Shown in pieces: positions 1-8,705 of a DNA stretch of 64,000 nucleotides. The notes beneath the pieces are model-generated. The model did not search any database and had not been told where the DNA came from. It saw nothing but the letters and a program-made list of their open reading frames with translations. The stretch's first letter is position 1. Each line of letters begins with the position of its first letter. The DNA is from Okeania sp034190295. GTDB taxonomy: Bacteria; Cyanobacteriota; Cyanobacteriia; Cyanobacteriales; Microcoleaceae. A program made the translations under genes and the position numbers. The stretch covers positions 1 to 64,000 of the forward strand of contig JAXHSW010000005.1 in assembly GCA_034190295.1 (NCBI GenBank). The letters are read 5' to 3'.

Positions 1-115
1 ATCAATAATTAACCTTCCACCTTCTTCCTTCTTCCTTCAAATATCAATAATTAACCTTCTTCCTTCTTCCTTCTTCCTTCCTCCTTCTTCCTTCTTCCTT
101 CCTCCTCCTTCTAAT
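1..115. repeat. Polypurine/polypyrimidine CTTCCTT tandem tract
   Basis: Tandem CTTCCTT-like units (GGAAGAA on the other strand). The same tract occurs at 20155-20210, 32035-32105, 61397-61432 and 61678-61732, so it is a dispersed low-complexity family. Here it overlaps the 3' end of modBC and supplies its C-terminal codons and stop. Confidence 0.85.
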
Positions 116-1932
116 AACAACAAACGCGAGGGATGAAGACAAACCTGCCAAGGAAAAGAACGATTTTTAATTTCATGCCATTTTTCCTTAAATACTTCTG
201 CTTGCAGATGGTAGTCAAAAGCATTTTTTGCAGGTTGATATAACTTTAAATACAAAGTGACTCGATGTTGAGTTTCACTAATAGCTGCTAACCAACAAGG
301 AAAAGTATTAGGTTCGTTTGACTCCTCACTAAAAGTAATCTGGTGAGCGCGAATGCCAACATGAGAAAAATATTCTGGAATAGGTTCAATGAACTCAAGA
401 CTACATCCCCACTCAATAGCTTCTATTTTTCGGTCGTCAATTATTACTGCTTGAGAAAAATTCTTACAACCAGTTAACTGAGCAACTCTGACACTGGTAG
501 GATATTCAAAAATGTCATGTTTGACACCATGAGCAAGAGTTATACCATCATCGACTACCAATAGATTTTGGCAAACGCGGTAAGCTTCCTCCAGGTTGTG
601 AGTTACTAATAAAGTCACCCCTTGATAATGTTCTAGGGTGGCAATAACTAATGTTTCAATCTGATGCCGCAGGTGGGTATCTAATGCGGAAAAAGCTTCA
701 TCTAACAACAAAGCATCGGGTTGACTTGCTAATGCTCGTGCTAAAGCTACCCGTTGTTGCTGACCTCCCGAAAGTTCTTCTGGATATCGTTTGCCATATC
801 CTGGTAACTGCACTGCCAATAGATAAGCTTCCACTTGTTGTTTAATTTCTGTGGATGACAAACCTTTGGGCAAACCAAAAGCAATATTTTGCGCTACAGT
901 CATGTGGGGAAAAAGAGCATAATTTTGAAATAGATAACCAATACGGCGATCGCGACTGGGCAGATTTATTTTCTGTTGCGAATCAAATAATACTCGCCCA
1001 TTTAAAACAATTCGTCCTCTTGTGGGAGTTTCCAAACCAGCAACGCAACGTAAAATCATACTTTTACCAGCACCAGACCCTCCTAATAACCCCAATGGTT
1101 TGTTATTAGCATTGAAACAAACATCCAAGAGAAACCCAGGCAATTTTTTCTGGATATCTACTAATAGACTTTGTGAGTTTGTACGGGAGTTTAGTCTCAA
1201 CGGTTGTGTTTTGACTACGGGTACAGAACGTACATCTAGAATTTGCTTTTCTGTTTTTTTTGCCCTACGTTTTTTGATTTTAGATTCTGACCAATAGTTG
1301 ACACCAGTTATTACCCCAAGAGATATAGTTAAAATTACTAACACCCAGGCAAACGCTTCATTCATATTCCCACTTTCGGAGGCGAAGAAAATGGCAATGG
1401 GAATAGTTTCTGTTTTGCCAGGAATGCTACCTGCCAACATTAAAGTAGCGCCAAACTCACCGAGCGATCGCGCAAAAGCTAATAATGTCCCGGCAATAAT
1501 ACCTGGTTTTGCCAAGGGTAACAAAATGCGCCAAAATACAGTCCATTCCGAAGCGCCTAAAGTTCTAGCACAAGCAAGGAGACTGGTATCAATTTGAGTA
1601 AAAGCTGCCAGTGATGTTTTGTACATCAGGGGAAATGATACCACAGTAGCTGCTATTACGGTGGCAGGCCAAGTAAAAATTAATGTTATCCCCATTGATG
1701 AGAGTAGCTGACCGAGGGGACCGTTTCTACCAAATAATAATAGTAATAGAAAACCTGTTACGGTTGGGGGCAATACTAGGGGAGATGTTAAGATGGCGTC
1801 AATTATACCTTTGCTTTTACCGCGATATCCGAGCATCCAACGTGCTGCTGCTATACCGAGGAAAAAGGTAATAACTGTAGTGACTATTGCAGTTTTTAAA
1901 GATATCCAAGCGGGAGATAGTTCAAAGTTCAT
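37..1932 (-). CDS. modBC: Fused molybdate ABC transporter permease-ATPase (ModB-ModC)
   Basis: Imports molybdate for the nitrogenase cofactor, with the ModA protein encoded just upstream. Residues 1-215 form the ModB permease, with several membrane helices and an EAA-type loop near 126-160. After a basic linker (217-230) comes the ModC ATPase: Walker A GGSGAGKS at 284-291, signature LSGGQ at 387-391, Walker B LLLDEAFS around 408-415, then a degenerate C-terminal regulatory region. ModB and ModC are usually separate proteins; fused forms are known in cyanobacteria. The last ~25 residues are low-complexity Gly-Arg-Lys-Glu coded by a GGAAGAA-type repeat, so the original stop was probably lost to repeat insertion or expansion. 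Confident on function. Confidence 0.95.
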   Translation of the reverse strand: MNFELSPAWISLKTAIVTTVITFFLGIAAARWMLGYRGKSKGIIDAILTSPLVLPPTVTGFLLLLLFGRNGPLGQLLSSMGITLIFTWPATVIAATVVSFPLMYKTSLAAFTQIDTSLLACARTLGASEWTVFWRILLPLAKPGIIAGTLLAFARSLGEFGATLMLAGSIPGKTETIPIAIFFASESGNMNEAFAWVLVILTISLGVITGVNYWSESKIKKRRAKKTEKQILDVRSVPVVKTQPLRLNSRTNSQSLLVDIQKKLPGFLLDVCFNANNKPLGLLGGSGAGKSMILRCVAGLETPTRGRIVLNGRVLFDSQQKINLPSRDRRIGYLFQNYALFPHMTVAQNIAFGLPKGLSSTEIKQQVEAYLLAVQLPGYGKRYPEELSGGQQQRVALARALASQPDALLLDEAFSALDTHLRHQIETLVIATLEHYQGVTLLVTHNLEEAYRVCQNLLVVDDGITLAHGVKHDIFEYPTSVRVAQLTGCKNFSQAVIIDDRKIEAIEWGCSLEFIEPIPEYFSHVGIRAHQITFSEESNEPNTFPCWLAAISETQHRVTLYLKLYQPAKNAFDYHLQAEVFKEKWHEIKNRSFPWQVCLHPSRLLLLEGGGRKKEEGGRKKEEGRRLIIDI

Positions 1933-2256
1933 TATTGATGTTAATAAAATAATCGTTGGGAACTAGGACAGGCAAATCTGAAGTTGAGGTTATTCTGTTT
2001 CAGACTGCAATAGACTTCTCCAAAAATACTAATTTTCTAACGGCAATATAAAAGTTTCAGAATCTTTTCTAGAGATGTCTAATTACTATCCGTAATTACT
2101 TTATATTTTCTATCTTTTTTACTTGCATAAACTGTTTTGTTGACTACAAGATCGAGAAATATTTGATTTTTTTCCCTAAAAAAATAGGAACTTTCCTTTC
2201 AAAGTTCCTAGATAAAAATTTATTTATTACCAATGCTCAAAATTATGATATAATTA

Positions 2257-2317
2257 CAGGACTTACAAATTGACAATAGATATAGACCCCATATATAGTG
2301 CCTTTGCGTAAGTCCTG
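2257..2317. mobile_element. Short MITE-like element with CAGGACTTAC/GTAAGTCCTG ends
   Basis: Begins CAGGACTTAC and ends GCGTAAGTCCTG, the same termini as the 91-bp element at 7627-7717, but the interior is different and shorter (61 bp). No target duplication is visible. It lies in the 550-bp gap upstream of modBC, which otherwise holds AT-rich sequence and the next element. Probably an internally deleted relative. Confidence 0.6.
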
Positions 2318-2324
2318 ACCAATA

Positions 2325-2467
2325 CCGAAAAATTCTGGGTATGTGCCTCCCCTTTTAAGGGGATAACAAAAGAGAATATTTCAGATTTCAATTCACGCAT
2401 GCTTTCCTAGGTCATGCTGCGCAAACAGTTAGAGGTACTGATAACTGATAACTGATAACTGAAATGA
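2325..2467. mobile_element. MITE-like repeat, family CCGAAAAATT...CTGAAATGA
   Basis: Starts CCGAAAAATT, contains the GCCTCCCCTTTTAAGGGGAT block, and ends with direct GATAACT repeats followed by CTGAAATGACC. Related copies lie at 28730-28937, 43075-43285, 48450-48705, 52469-52665 and 61556-61671. No coding capacity is seen. It sits between modBC and the Uma2 gene. Confidence 0.7.
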
Positions 2468-2483
2468 CCCATATTTTCTAGAA

Positions 2484-3293
2484 TTAGACAGAATCAGGAT
2501 CTACTCCTAACTCTTTTAGTTTAGCAGCCAGACGTTCAGCACGTTGCTGTTCTTGTTCGGCACGTTGCTGTTCTTGTTCGGCACGTTGACGTTCTTGTTC
2601 AGCACGTTGACGTTCTTGTTCAGCACGTTGACGTTCTTGTTCAGCTACTTCTCCTGGCAATAATACCAAGTTTCCTTGGGAGTCATAAAATCGTAACCAT
2701 ACTGCGGACTCTCGCAGAATAGTTCCTTCCCAAGTACCTAACCATAACTCTAATTCCTCACACCACAACCATCCCTTTTCATTCAACTGTAGCCCCTGAT
2801 ATTTCTTATTTTCCAGACGCCATCCCTGTAATGACTTCTGGTCAAATGGATTAAAGATAAAATAATTTTGGGTGTGGAATGTTCGCTCGTAAATATCCTT
2901 TTTTTTGCCAATGTCTACATTAGCAGTTGAAGGAGATGTGAGTTCAACTATCACATCTGGATAACGACCTTCTTCCTCCCAAACTACCCATCCTTGACGA
3001 TCTGTATTATCTTCAACATTCAAAACTACAAAGAAATCAGGACCTTTGAAATCGCGATTTCTCGCTTGAGTGCTACTGTAATAAATAAACATATTGCCAC
3101 CAGCAAAAAAGTCGTTGCGGTCTGACCAATATTGATACAACGAATCAATAAGGACATTCATGGCAATACGGTGACGGTTGCTTTCCAAGGGTTCTCCATC
3201 ATCAAAGATTAAATCTGTAGGTGGCATGGGTGGTTCCCAGTCGGGAGTTACTTCGGTTAGTAACTCGGTTTTGGGAGATGTTTCTGTAGTCAT
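2484..3293 (-). CDS. Uma2-family (DUF820) PD-(D/E)XK-like protein with coiled-coil tail
   Basis: A 269-residue protein of the Uma2/DUF820 family, very numerous in cyanobacteria and structurally related to restriction endonucleases; cellular role unknown. The conserved core includes GPDFFVVLNVED near 87-100 and YPDVIVELTSPST near 117-130, followed by a Lys-rich stretch in the position of the ExK motif. The C-terminal ~45 residues are a heptad EQERQRA repeat, a predicted coiled coil, coded by a 21-bp DNA tandem repeat (about 2545-2645), so copy number probably varies. The gene lies between modA and modBC on the same strand and may be an insertion into a modA-modBC operon. Confidence 0.85.
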   Translation of the reverse strand: MTTETSPKTELLTEVTPDWEPPMPPTDLIFDDGEPLESNRHRIAMNVLIDSLYQYWSDRNDFFAGGNMFIYYSSTQARNRDFKGPDFFVVLNVEDNTDRQGWVVWEEEGRYPDVIVELTSPSTANVDIGKKKDIYERTFHTQNYFIFNPFDQKSLQGWRLENKKYQGLQLNEKGWLWCEELELWLGTWEGTILRESAVWLRFYDSQGNLVLLPGEVAEQERQRAEQERQRAEQERQRAEQEQQRAEQEQQRAERLAAKLKELGVDPDSV

Positions 3294-3410
3294 TATTAGC
3301 CCCCTCCGATTGTATTTTCATTATTTAGAGTAGCATGGATTACTTAATGAAGTCAGAAGTCATAAATCAGAAGTCAGAAGTTAGGAGAAAGAAAAGTGAT
3401 TTTCAGTCAA

Positions 3411-4223
3411 TTAGTTCTCTTTTAGCGTAATAAAACCATATTTTTCAAACACAGCTTTTGCCTCTGGAGTAAACATAAATTCTTCTAAATTTTTCGCCGC
3501 TTCAATATTTTTACTATCTTTAATTACTGCAATGGGATAAACCACTGGTGTATGAGATTCTTCAGGTGCATTAGCAACTATTTTTACTGCGTTTGAAGCG
3601 TTAGTATCTGTACGATAAACAATGCCAGCATCAACATTTCCTGTAGCAACATAATTGAGGACTTGACGCACATTTTTAGCAAAAACTATTTTTGCTTCAA
3701 TAGTCTCATAAATACCTAGAGAAGTTAAAACTTCTTTGCCATATTTTCCGGCGGGAACGCTTTCTGGTTCGCCAATAGATATGTTTTTAATAGTGTCTTT
3801 TGTTAAGTCTTGAAATGTGTTAACTGCAGCGGTATTTTCTGTAGGAACTATTAACACCATTTGATTTTTCAGTAGGTCGCGACGACTTTCATCTATTACT
3901 AGACCTTTTTTTTGCAAAATATTAATATGGGAAGGAGATGCGGAGATAAATAAATCTACTGGTGCTCCTTGTTCAATTTGTTGTCGTAGAGAACCGGAGG
4001 AAGATAAGTTTAAAGTTAAAGAAGTATCCGTATTTTTTTGTTCATAAATAGGTTGAATCTCTTCCATTACATCTTTGAGGCTAGCTGCTGCTGAAACTGT
4101 TAAATTTATTGTTGAGGCGGTAGATTCAGAAGATGAATTATTCGTAGTTTGACTACAACTAATTGTTAATAAACAAGAAAGTATAGCCATACAAATCAAG
4201 GCTAGTATCTGATTTTTTTTCAT
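3411..4223 (-). CDS. modA: Molybdate-binding periplasmic lipoprotein ModA
   Basis: Captures molybdate (and probably tungstate) and delivers it to ModBC. The N-terminus is a lipoprotein-type signal (basic start, hydrophobic stretch, Cys at residue 23 after Thr-Ile-Ser). The mature part has the family blocks SAAASLKDVMEEI, NLSSSGSLRQQIEQGAPVDL, the SIGEPESVPAGKYG segment and VDAGIVYRTD. Length of 270 is typical of ModA. It is separated from modBC by the Uma2 gene and two repeats, so cotranscription is uncertain. Its position at the end of the nif cluster fits a role in supplying Mo to nitrogenase. Confidence 0.95.
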   Translation of the reverse strand: MKKNQILALICMAILSCLLTISCSQTTNNSSSESTASTINLTVSAAASLKDVMEEIQPIYEQKNTDTSLTLNLSSSGSLRQQIEQGAPVDLFISASPSHINILQKKGLVIDESRRDLLKNQMVLIVPTENTAAVNTFQDLTKDTIKNISIGEPESVPAGKYGKEVLTSLGIYETIEAKIVFAKNVRQVLNYVATGNVDAGIVYRTDTNASNAVKIVANAPEESHTPVVYPIAVIKDSKNIEAAKNLEEFMFTPEAKAVFEKYGFITLKEN

Positions 4224-4323
4224 ACCTATTACTCCAATTTTTAATTTTTACCAAAATTGTTAATATTGTAGAGTTTTTTTGCTAATATTATCGGAGTAAA
4301 TAAATTCAGATGTGGATCTAGAT

Positions 4324-4533
4324 ATGAAAGTTAGCGCTCGTAATGCTCTTAAAGGTACTGTTAAAAAAGTAGTGACTGGGGCTGTAAATACTGAAATTAC
4401 AGTAGAAATTGCTCCAGGAGTAGAAGTTGTTTCTGTGATTACCAAGTCTTCAGCAGAAACTATGGGAGTAGCAGAAGGTAAGGAAGTTTATGCAGTAATT
4501 AAAGCATCTGATGTTATGGTAGCTACTGATTAA
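4324..4533 (+). CDS. mop: Molybdenum-pterin/molybdate-binding protein, single Mop (TOBE) domain
   Basis: A small soluble molybindin-like protein made of one Mop/TOBE domain, which binds molybdate in oligomers and is thought to store or buffer Mo. The protein starts MKVSARNALKGTV, the usual family start, followed by NTEITVEIAPGVEVVSVITKSS. I chose ATG 4324 because it matches the family N-terminus; an in-frame GTG at 4312 would add four residues. It is divergent from modA (about 100 bp apart) and faces the nif genes, so the region between them likely holds promoters for both. Confidence 0.9.
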   Translation: MKVSARNALKGTVKKVVTGAVNTEITVEIAPGVEVVSVITKSSAETMGVAEGKEVYAVIKASDVMVATD

Positions 4534-5149
4534 TTATCGGGTAAGCATTTCCTCCGGAATGCTGCGCAAACAGCACTCAGCATTCAGCTATCAGCTATCA
4601 ACTTATTATCTCATACCATCTTCCTCCTCCGGGGGAGCTACGAATTGCGGATGATTAGTTATAATAAAATTCCTGTTTGTAGTTGGGCTTTAGCCCTTAC
4701 AATAGAATAGAGTTGTTGGGCTAGAGCAAAACTACGAGCCTAATTATAATATCATGTCCGATTGAATACTTACACTTTGGAGGAGGTAAGGCAGAAGGAA
4801 AGAAAAGGTTTTTTGGTCGCGTAAGCGGAACGGAATTCTCTCGCGCTATCATCCGGACATGATATAACTGATAACTGAAATGACCCCCCTACAGTCTTAA
4901 ATAAAAACTACAGGAGGGCAAAAAATCGGATAATTTACCGAATAATTAATAATTATTAATTAAATAATTCAGGTTAAAAGCCTCCCTTTACCAATGGATA
5001 ATTGATAATTAAAGAGTTAGAAAGTTAGATAATTCTTTCATTATCCATTATCCACTATCAATTATCCATTAATACTATTTCCTTATATTCAATTCCCTAA
5101 CGGTTTTAACCAGAGGTAATTATCCATTATCCATTAATGAACAGTGGTA
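4534..5149. other. Non-coding gap between mop and fdxH with several repeats
   Basis: No credible ORF. It contains a GGGCTTTAGCCC palindrome (about 4685), a TIR-flanked element (4749-4865) followed by a partial GATAACT/CTGAAATGACC repeat end (about 4864-4890), and AT-rich direct repeats of the ATTATCCATTA type (about 4990-5140). It separates the convergent mop and fdxH genes. Confidence 0.6.
4749..4865. mobile_element. 117-bp element with perfect 12-bp inverted ends
   Basis: ATATCATGTCCG at 4749-4760 is matched by its exact reverse complement CGGACATGATAT at 4854-4865. The interior has no ORF. A similar end (CAAACATGATATT) is seen at about 63735. The structure fits a MITE; no clear target duplication was found. 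Confidence 0.65.
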
Positions 5150-5467
5150 TTACACCAAATAAGCTTCTTGGTGAGTTTTGATAACGCAATCAGACTTAGG
5201 TTTGGCTACACACAATAATACCCAACCTTTTTCCACCTGCTCGTCATCTAAGAAGTTTTGGTCTTCTTGATCGACTTCTCCTTCCACTATTCTGGCAGCA
5301 CAACTAGAGCAAGATCCAGCGCGACAAGAAGAAGGAAATTCTATGTCAGGTTCCAGTTCTTCTGCCGCATCAAGTATATATGTATCCTCATCAACTTCGA
5401 TAGTGATATCGATTTCTGGGGGTTGTTTTTTCTTGCCTTTGATTAGCTGTACTTTATAAGTAGCCAT
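5150..5467 (-). CDS. fdxH: Plant-type [2Fe-2S] ferredoxin of the nif cluster (FdxH type)
   Basis: A 105-residue soluble electron carrier. Cluster ligands are visible as C48-x4-C53-x2-C56 (CRAGSCSSC) and C86 (LLCVAKP). Basic residues in the N-terminal segment KGKKK are typical of the FdxH/nif-linked type, which donates electrons to NifH in cyanobacteria; photosynthetic PetF ferredoxins lack this. It is the distal gene of the hesA-hesB-fdxH block, in the order known from heterocystous and other nitrogen-fixing cyanobacteria. Upstream AGGAGG-like sequence (about 5478) supports the ATG chosen. Confidence 0.9.
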   Translation of the reverse strand: MATYKVQLIKGKKKQPPEIDITIEVDEDTYILDAAEELEPDIEFPSSCRAGSCSSCAARIVEGEVDQEDQNFLDDEQVEKGWVLLCVAKPKSDCVIKTHQEAYLV

Positions 5468-5529
5468 TGGTTGATATCCTCCTTTTTTTAGTTGTTCTTT
5501 AGCCTCAAAAGACTTTTTTATAAAGCGTT

Positions 5530-5740
5530 GAGCAGTTCAGCATCAGCGGTCAGCTTTGCGCGGAAAGCAGAACATTCCGGAACGGAAAGGGGATGAGCAA
5601 CCCCTCCTAAAATTCAACGAAAAGATAGAAGTCTGGGATTTAGAACCAAGCCTTTCCTGACGGAATGCTGCGCAAATAGATACCTAATTCTATTCACAAA
5701 TTTTTAGGCTGATAGCTGATAGCTGATAGCTGATAGCTAG
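5530..5740. mobile_element. MITE-like repeat shared with 56365-56577
   Basis: Starts with AGCATCAGCGGTCAGC and ends with repeated GCTGATAGCT units. The interior (GCGCGGAAAGC...CTCCTAAAATT...CTTTTCCTGAC...ACAAATTTTTAGGCTGATAGC) matches the copy at 56365-56577. Non-coding; it fills the gap between hesB and fdxH. Confidence 0.7.
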
Positions 5741-6091
5741 TTAACTACAAGGTACTCCTGTTGGGGTGCATCCTCCTGCTTGGAAAGACTTTCCGCAACT
5801 ACAAGTTTCTGTGGCGTTGGGATTAATAAACTTTAAACCGCTTTCAGTTAAACCCTCAATGTAGTCAACTACAACTCCATCTAGTAAAGGTGCACTTTTT
5901 GGGTCAATAAAAATCTGCAAGTTGTCCTTGTATAGCAGCAAGTCATCTTCTTTGGGAGCATTGGCAATATTTAATGCATACTCATAACCACTGCAACCAC
6001 CATCCACAACAGATATGCGGATGCCTTTATTTGAGTCGGGCAGGAACTTGGTAAGTTGAGAAGCGGCTTTTTCTGTTAAACTTATAGTCAT
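5741..6091 (-). CDS. hesB: HesB, A-type iron-sulfur carrier protein
   Basis: IscA/NifIscA-type A-type carrier expected to assemble or pass Fe-S clusters to nitrogenase proteins. The three conserved Cys ligands are present: C33 in DGGCSGYEY and C97/C99 in ETCSCGKSF. Length of 116 is a little above the usual ~107-110 because of a short Cys-containing tail (GGCTPTGVPCS). It lies between hesA and fdxH, in the order conserved in cyanobacterial nif clusters; a 233-bp gap to hesA leaves room for an internal promoter or processing site. Confidence 0.93.
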   Translation of the reverse strand: MTISLTEKAASQLTKFLPDSNKGIRISVVDGGCSGYEYALNIANAPKEDDLLLYKDNLQIFIDPKSAPLLDGVVVDYIEGLTESGLKFINPNATETCSCGKSFQAGGCTPTGVPCS

Positions 6092-6324
6092 AATTTTGAA
6101 GAAAAATAATTTAGACTTACCGTTGACATAATTACCCAGATAGGCGACATCCGCCTGTTGTCTGGCTTAAGCAATTGGTATTTAGGAAATTACTGGAACT
6201 GGGCGATCGCTCTTTACAGCACTGTCAGAACTATCGTGTAAATATCACCTTTCCTGATAATTTCCTATTTATAGGCTAAACCAAAGATTTAACTATAAAC
6301 TGTTCGTAGCGATCGCTTCTGTGA

Positions 6325-7110
6325 TTAAATTTTTACAACTTCCTGTGAGTCAGCTTTTAATTCTTTGCTGAGGGAACCGCAAACTGGACAGTCTGGGTCG
6401 TGGTAGGGGCGAAGTTTAGAGAATTCCATCGCATCCAAGTCCATTGTCAGCAATTGTGACCACAGAGGTTTGCTAAATCCTGTAATCTGTTTGATTGCTT
6501 CTGAAGCTGCCAGACAAGCTAGAGTTCCAGAAACTACACCCAAGACTCCAAACCCACGTCGGTCCCATTCTGGTTTTTCTGGGAAGAGACAGGACAAACA
6601 GGGAGTTTTACCAGGAACTATGGTAGTTAAATAAGCTTCCATGCTATTCATAGCAGCTTCCACCATGGGTTTGCGCCAACGTACACAGGCAGCATTTAGT
6701 AAATCCCGTTCGTCAAAGTTGTGAGCGCAGTCGAGAGCAATATCTGCCGACTGTACTAATTTGTCTACATTTTCAGCCGTGACATATTCAGGTACGGCTT
6801 CGATTTCAACATCTGGATTAATGGCAGCTAGGGTTTCCTTGGCTTTGTCTACTCGCAGCTTACCCACCCAATCATCTGTCATCAAAATTTGACGATTCAT
6901 GTCATCAAGGCGTAGTTCCCCACCTCGGACTAAAATCAGCTTCCCCACACCTGCTACTGCTAAATACAGTGCTACTGTGCCACCCAACCCACCAACTCCA
7001 TTTACCACTGCTGTAGTTGACTTGAGTCGTTGTTGTGCTGACTCACCAAAACCGGGAAGCATGATTTGGCGACTATAACGTTCTAATTCTTTGGGTGTCA
7101 GGTCGAACAA
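6325..7110 (-). CDS. hesA: HesA, ThiF/MoeB-like E1 adenylating enzyme of the nif cluster
   Basis: Member of the E1-like ThiF/MoeB/HesA family that adenylates the C-terminus of small sulfur-carrier proteins. The ATP-binding glycine motif NGVGGLGG is at 37-44, and RxxRQIxLPGFG is near the N-terminus. Two CxxC zinc pairs are visible, CLSC (around 173) and CPVCG (around 242). HesA is required for, or helps, nitrogenase cofactor maturation in cyanobacteria, but its exact substrate is unsettled. Only 12 bp separate it from nifW upstream, so the two are clearly cotranscribed. Confidence 0.93.
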   Translation of the reverse strand: MFDLTPKELERYSRQIMLPGFGESAQQRLKSTTAVVNGVGGLGGTVALYLAVAGVGKLILVRGGELRLDDMNRQILMTDDWVGKLRVDKAKETLAAINPDVEIEAVPEYVTAENVDKLVQSADIALDCAHNFDERDLLNAACVRWRKPMVEAAMNSMEAYLTTIVPGKTPCLSCLFPEKPEWDRRGFGVLGVVSGTLACLAASEAIKQITGFSKPLWSQLLTMDLDAMEFSKLRPYHDPDCPVCGSLSKELKADSQEVVKI

Positions 7111-7122
7111 TCTATTTGCTCC

Positions 7123-7434
7123 TTACTCAGCAGTTATTTCTGTTAATTTAACCACATCGTTATGTTCTTTTTGGAATACTGGAAATACCTTTTGTTCTTG
7201 AGCGCTAGATGTTAAGAAAGTTTGATAAGCTGACTCTAATGCTTTTTTATATTCTGTCATTTTTTCAGCTTCTGTCCGTTCTTTTTTTTCGTCAACTTCT
7301 GCAATTGCTACAGAAAAGGTTTTTAATATATGGAGGCGATTTATGTTTACTGCTGTTTGGTCGTAGGGAATGTCAAAAAAGCTGAGGAAGTCTTCTGCAT
7401 CTACGAGTTTTTGGAAGTCTGTTAATGTTTTCAT
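7123..7434 (-). CDS. nifW: Nitrogenase-stabilizing/protective protein NifW
   Basis: A 103-residue protein matching NifW in length and character (LxDFxxLVDAEDFLSFFDIPYD N-terminus, hydrophilic helical middle, VFxxF near the end). NifW interacts with the MoFe protein and helps its stability or maturation in air. It is the first gene of the tight nifW-hesA pair. The 300 bp upstream hold the 91-bp element at 7627-7717, so nifW may have its own promoter. No oddities within the coding sequence. Confidence 0.93.
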   Translation of the reverse strand: MKTLTDFQKLVDAEDFLSFFDIPYDQTAVNINRLHILKTFSVAIAEVDEKKERTEAEKMTEYKKALESAYQTFLTSSAQEQKVFPVFQKEHNDVVKLTEITAE

Positions 7435-7626
7435 TTGATGAACCCTAAATTAATTAGATAAAGTAGTAGCTATTTCTATTTTTTATTATAGGCACAAATC
7501 TTTTTTTTTCGTCTATTTTCAATTTTATTTAATATTTGTGTACCAAAAAAAATACTTTAGTTTGAGGGAGAGAGGTTGTTAGATATTTATAAAATATGGC
7601 TCTAACTTTCCTCTCTAAATCTTTAG

Positions 7627-7717
7627 CAGGACTTACGCACGGAAATTAATTCCAGTGAGGGCGAATGCCATTCGCCCCTACATATGGCGTTTTTCAGGTA
7701 AATTTGCGTAAGTCCTG
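7627..7717. mobile_element. 91-bp MITE with 13-bp inverted ends and TTTAG target duplication
   Basis: CAGGACTTACGCA at 7627 and TGCGTAAGTCCTG at 7705-7717 are exact inverted repeats. The direct repeat TTTAG at 7622-7626 and 7718-7722 is a 5-bp target duplication. The interior holds the GGGCGAATGCCATTCGCCC hairpin. The same 91-bp element is inside the LpxB-like gene at 62500-62590. It lies between nifW and the NifX-associated gene. Confidence 0.85.
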
Positions 7718-7735
7718 TTTAGAAAAATTTACTGC

Positions 7736-8212
7736 TTAGAGTTTGCAAACTTCCTTATATTTTTTGACTAATTCAATGCCTGCTCTGCTCATTCTTTCTC
7801 CTTCATCTTCTAATTTTTCTAGAGAAGTAAAGCCAAAGCGATGAGCATCTCGTAAAGTTCTAGAAACTACCAAAAGACGACCGCAAAATACAAGTGCCCA
7901 ACCAAATCCTTCATGGTTGATACTAATAACTACTTGCATAATTTGATTGGTTTCTAATTCAATGCTAGTAGCTATTGCATTGTAGAATAACTTAATCCGA
8001 GCTATGGTCATCGGATTAACTTCATCTTCAGTAGAAATCTTGCGTTTGTCTTGCTTACTAACAATATAAGGCTTGAGAATTAATTCGGGAGACCAAGACT
8101 TATATACTCCATAAGCATCTTGAGCTTGAATGGATTTAATTAATTCCTTAATAAAGGGAGCCGAATAAATTTCGGTTGTTTCTTTTGTTGTTGTTTCTGT
8201 TTGAACAGTCAT
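7736..8212 (-). CDS. NifX-associated nitrogen fixation protein (DUF269)
   Basis: About 158 residues; matches the NifX-associated family (PF03270 type), always found next to nifX, with a presumed role in FeMo-cofactor synthesis or storage. Recognisable blocks are APFIKELIKSIQAQDAYGVY, WSPELILKPYIV and GFGWALVFCGRLLVVSRTLRDAHRFGF. I take ATG 8212: it follows a good AAGAGGTG ribosome site and is conserved, whereas a TTG 18 bp upstream overlaps nifX. The start is only 4 bp after the nifX stop, so translation is probably coupled. Confidence 0.92.
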   Translation of the reverse strand: MTVQTETTTKETTEIYSAPFIKELIKSIQAQDAYGVYKSWSPELILKPYIVSKQDKRKISTEDEVNPMTIARIKLFYNAIATSIELETNQIMQVVISINHEGFGWALVFCGRLLVVSRTLRDAHRFGFTSLEKLEDEGERMSRAGIELVKKYKEVCKL

Positions 8213-8216
8213 AGTT

Positions 8217-8636
8217 TTACACCTCTTCAAGTACAGCTTCTAAATCAGATTCAGAGTTTTTTTGTAAAGCTTTCCTGAGCCAAGGGGGAGGGCTACCTTG
8301 TAATGTTTCTACTAATCTGTCCAGAAGATCGGTAATTTTGTCTTCTGGAGATTTAGATTTCATTGGGGTCACTTTTTTGTTGATTAAACGACCTGCTGCG
8401 GGACCACCAATTTCTAGTACATAAACTATTGTGCAGTCGAGCAAAGCTTCAACTTTGGCGTGTAGTTTATCTAGTTTTTCTTGTTTGCTAGCATCTTGAT
8501 TCAGATTACCAGCAAAAACGAGTGGCTCTAGAGCTTCATATCCTTTATCATCAACTTCATACATAGCCATTTGTTTGGCAGAGCCAAAGTGACCATTTAT
8601 ATGAATAAAATCACTGGTTGCAAATGCAACTTTCAT
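8217..8636 (-). CDS. nifX: NifX, FeMo-cofactor precursor carrier
   Basis: About 139 residues, NifX/NafY-type dinitrogenase-accessory domain, which binds NifB-co/VK-cluster and shuttles it to NifEN. The typical start MKVAFATSDFIHINGHFGSAKQMAMYEV is present, and I set the start at this ATG, preceded by AGGAGA; a longer frame reaching 8702 starts in repeat sequence. The domain also occurs as the C-terminal part of NifB in this window. It lies directly upstream of the NifX-associated gene and downstream of nifEN, separated by an array of 31-bp repeats. Confidence 0.93.
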   Translation of the reverse strand: MKVAFATSDFIHINGHFGSAKQMAMYEVDDKGYEALEPLVFAGNLNQDASKQEKLDKLHAKVEALLDCTIVYVLEIGGPAAGRLINKKVTPMKSKSPEDKITDLLDRLVETLQGSPPPWLRKALQKNSESDLEAVLEEV

Positions 8637-8705
8637 AAGTTTTCTCCTGGTTTTAATGTACCGAATAACTAATAGCAAATAACCATTAGTTATTGATAAC
8701 AAACT

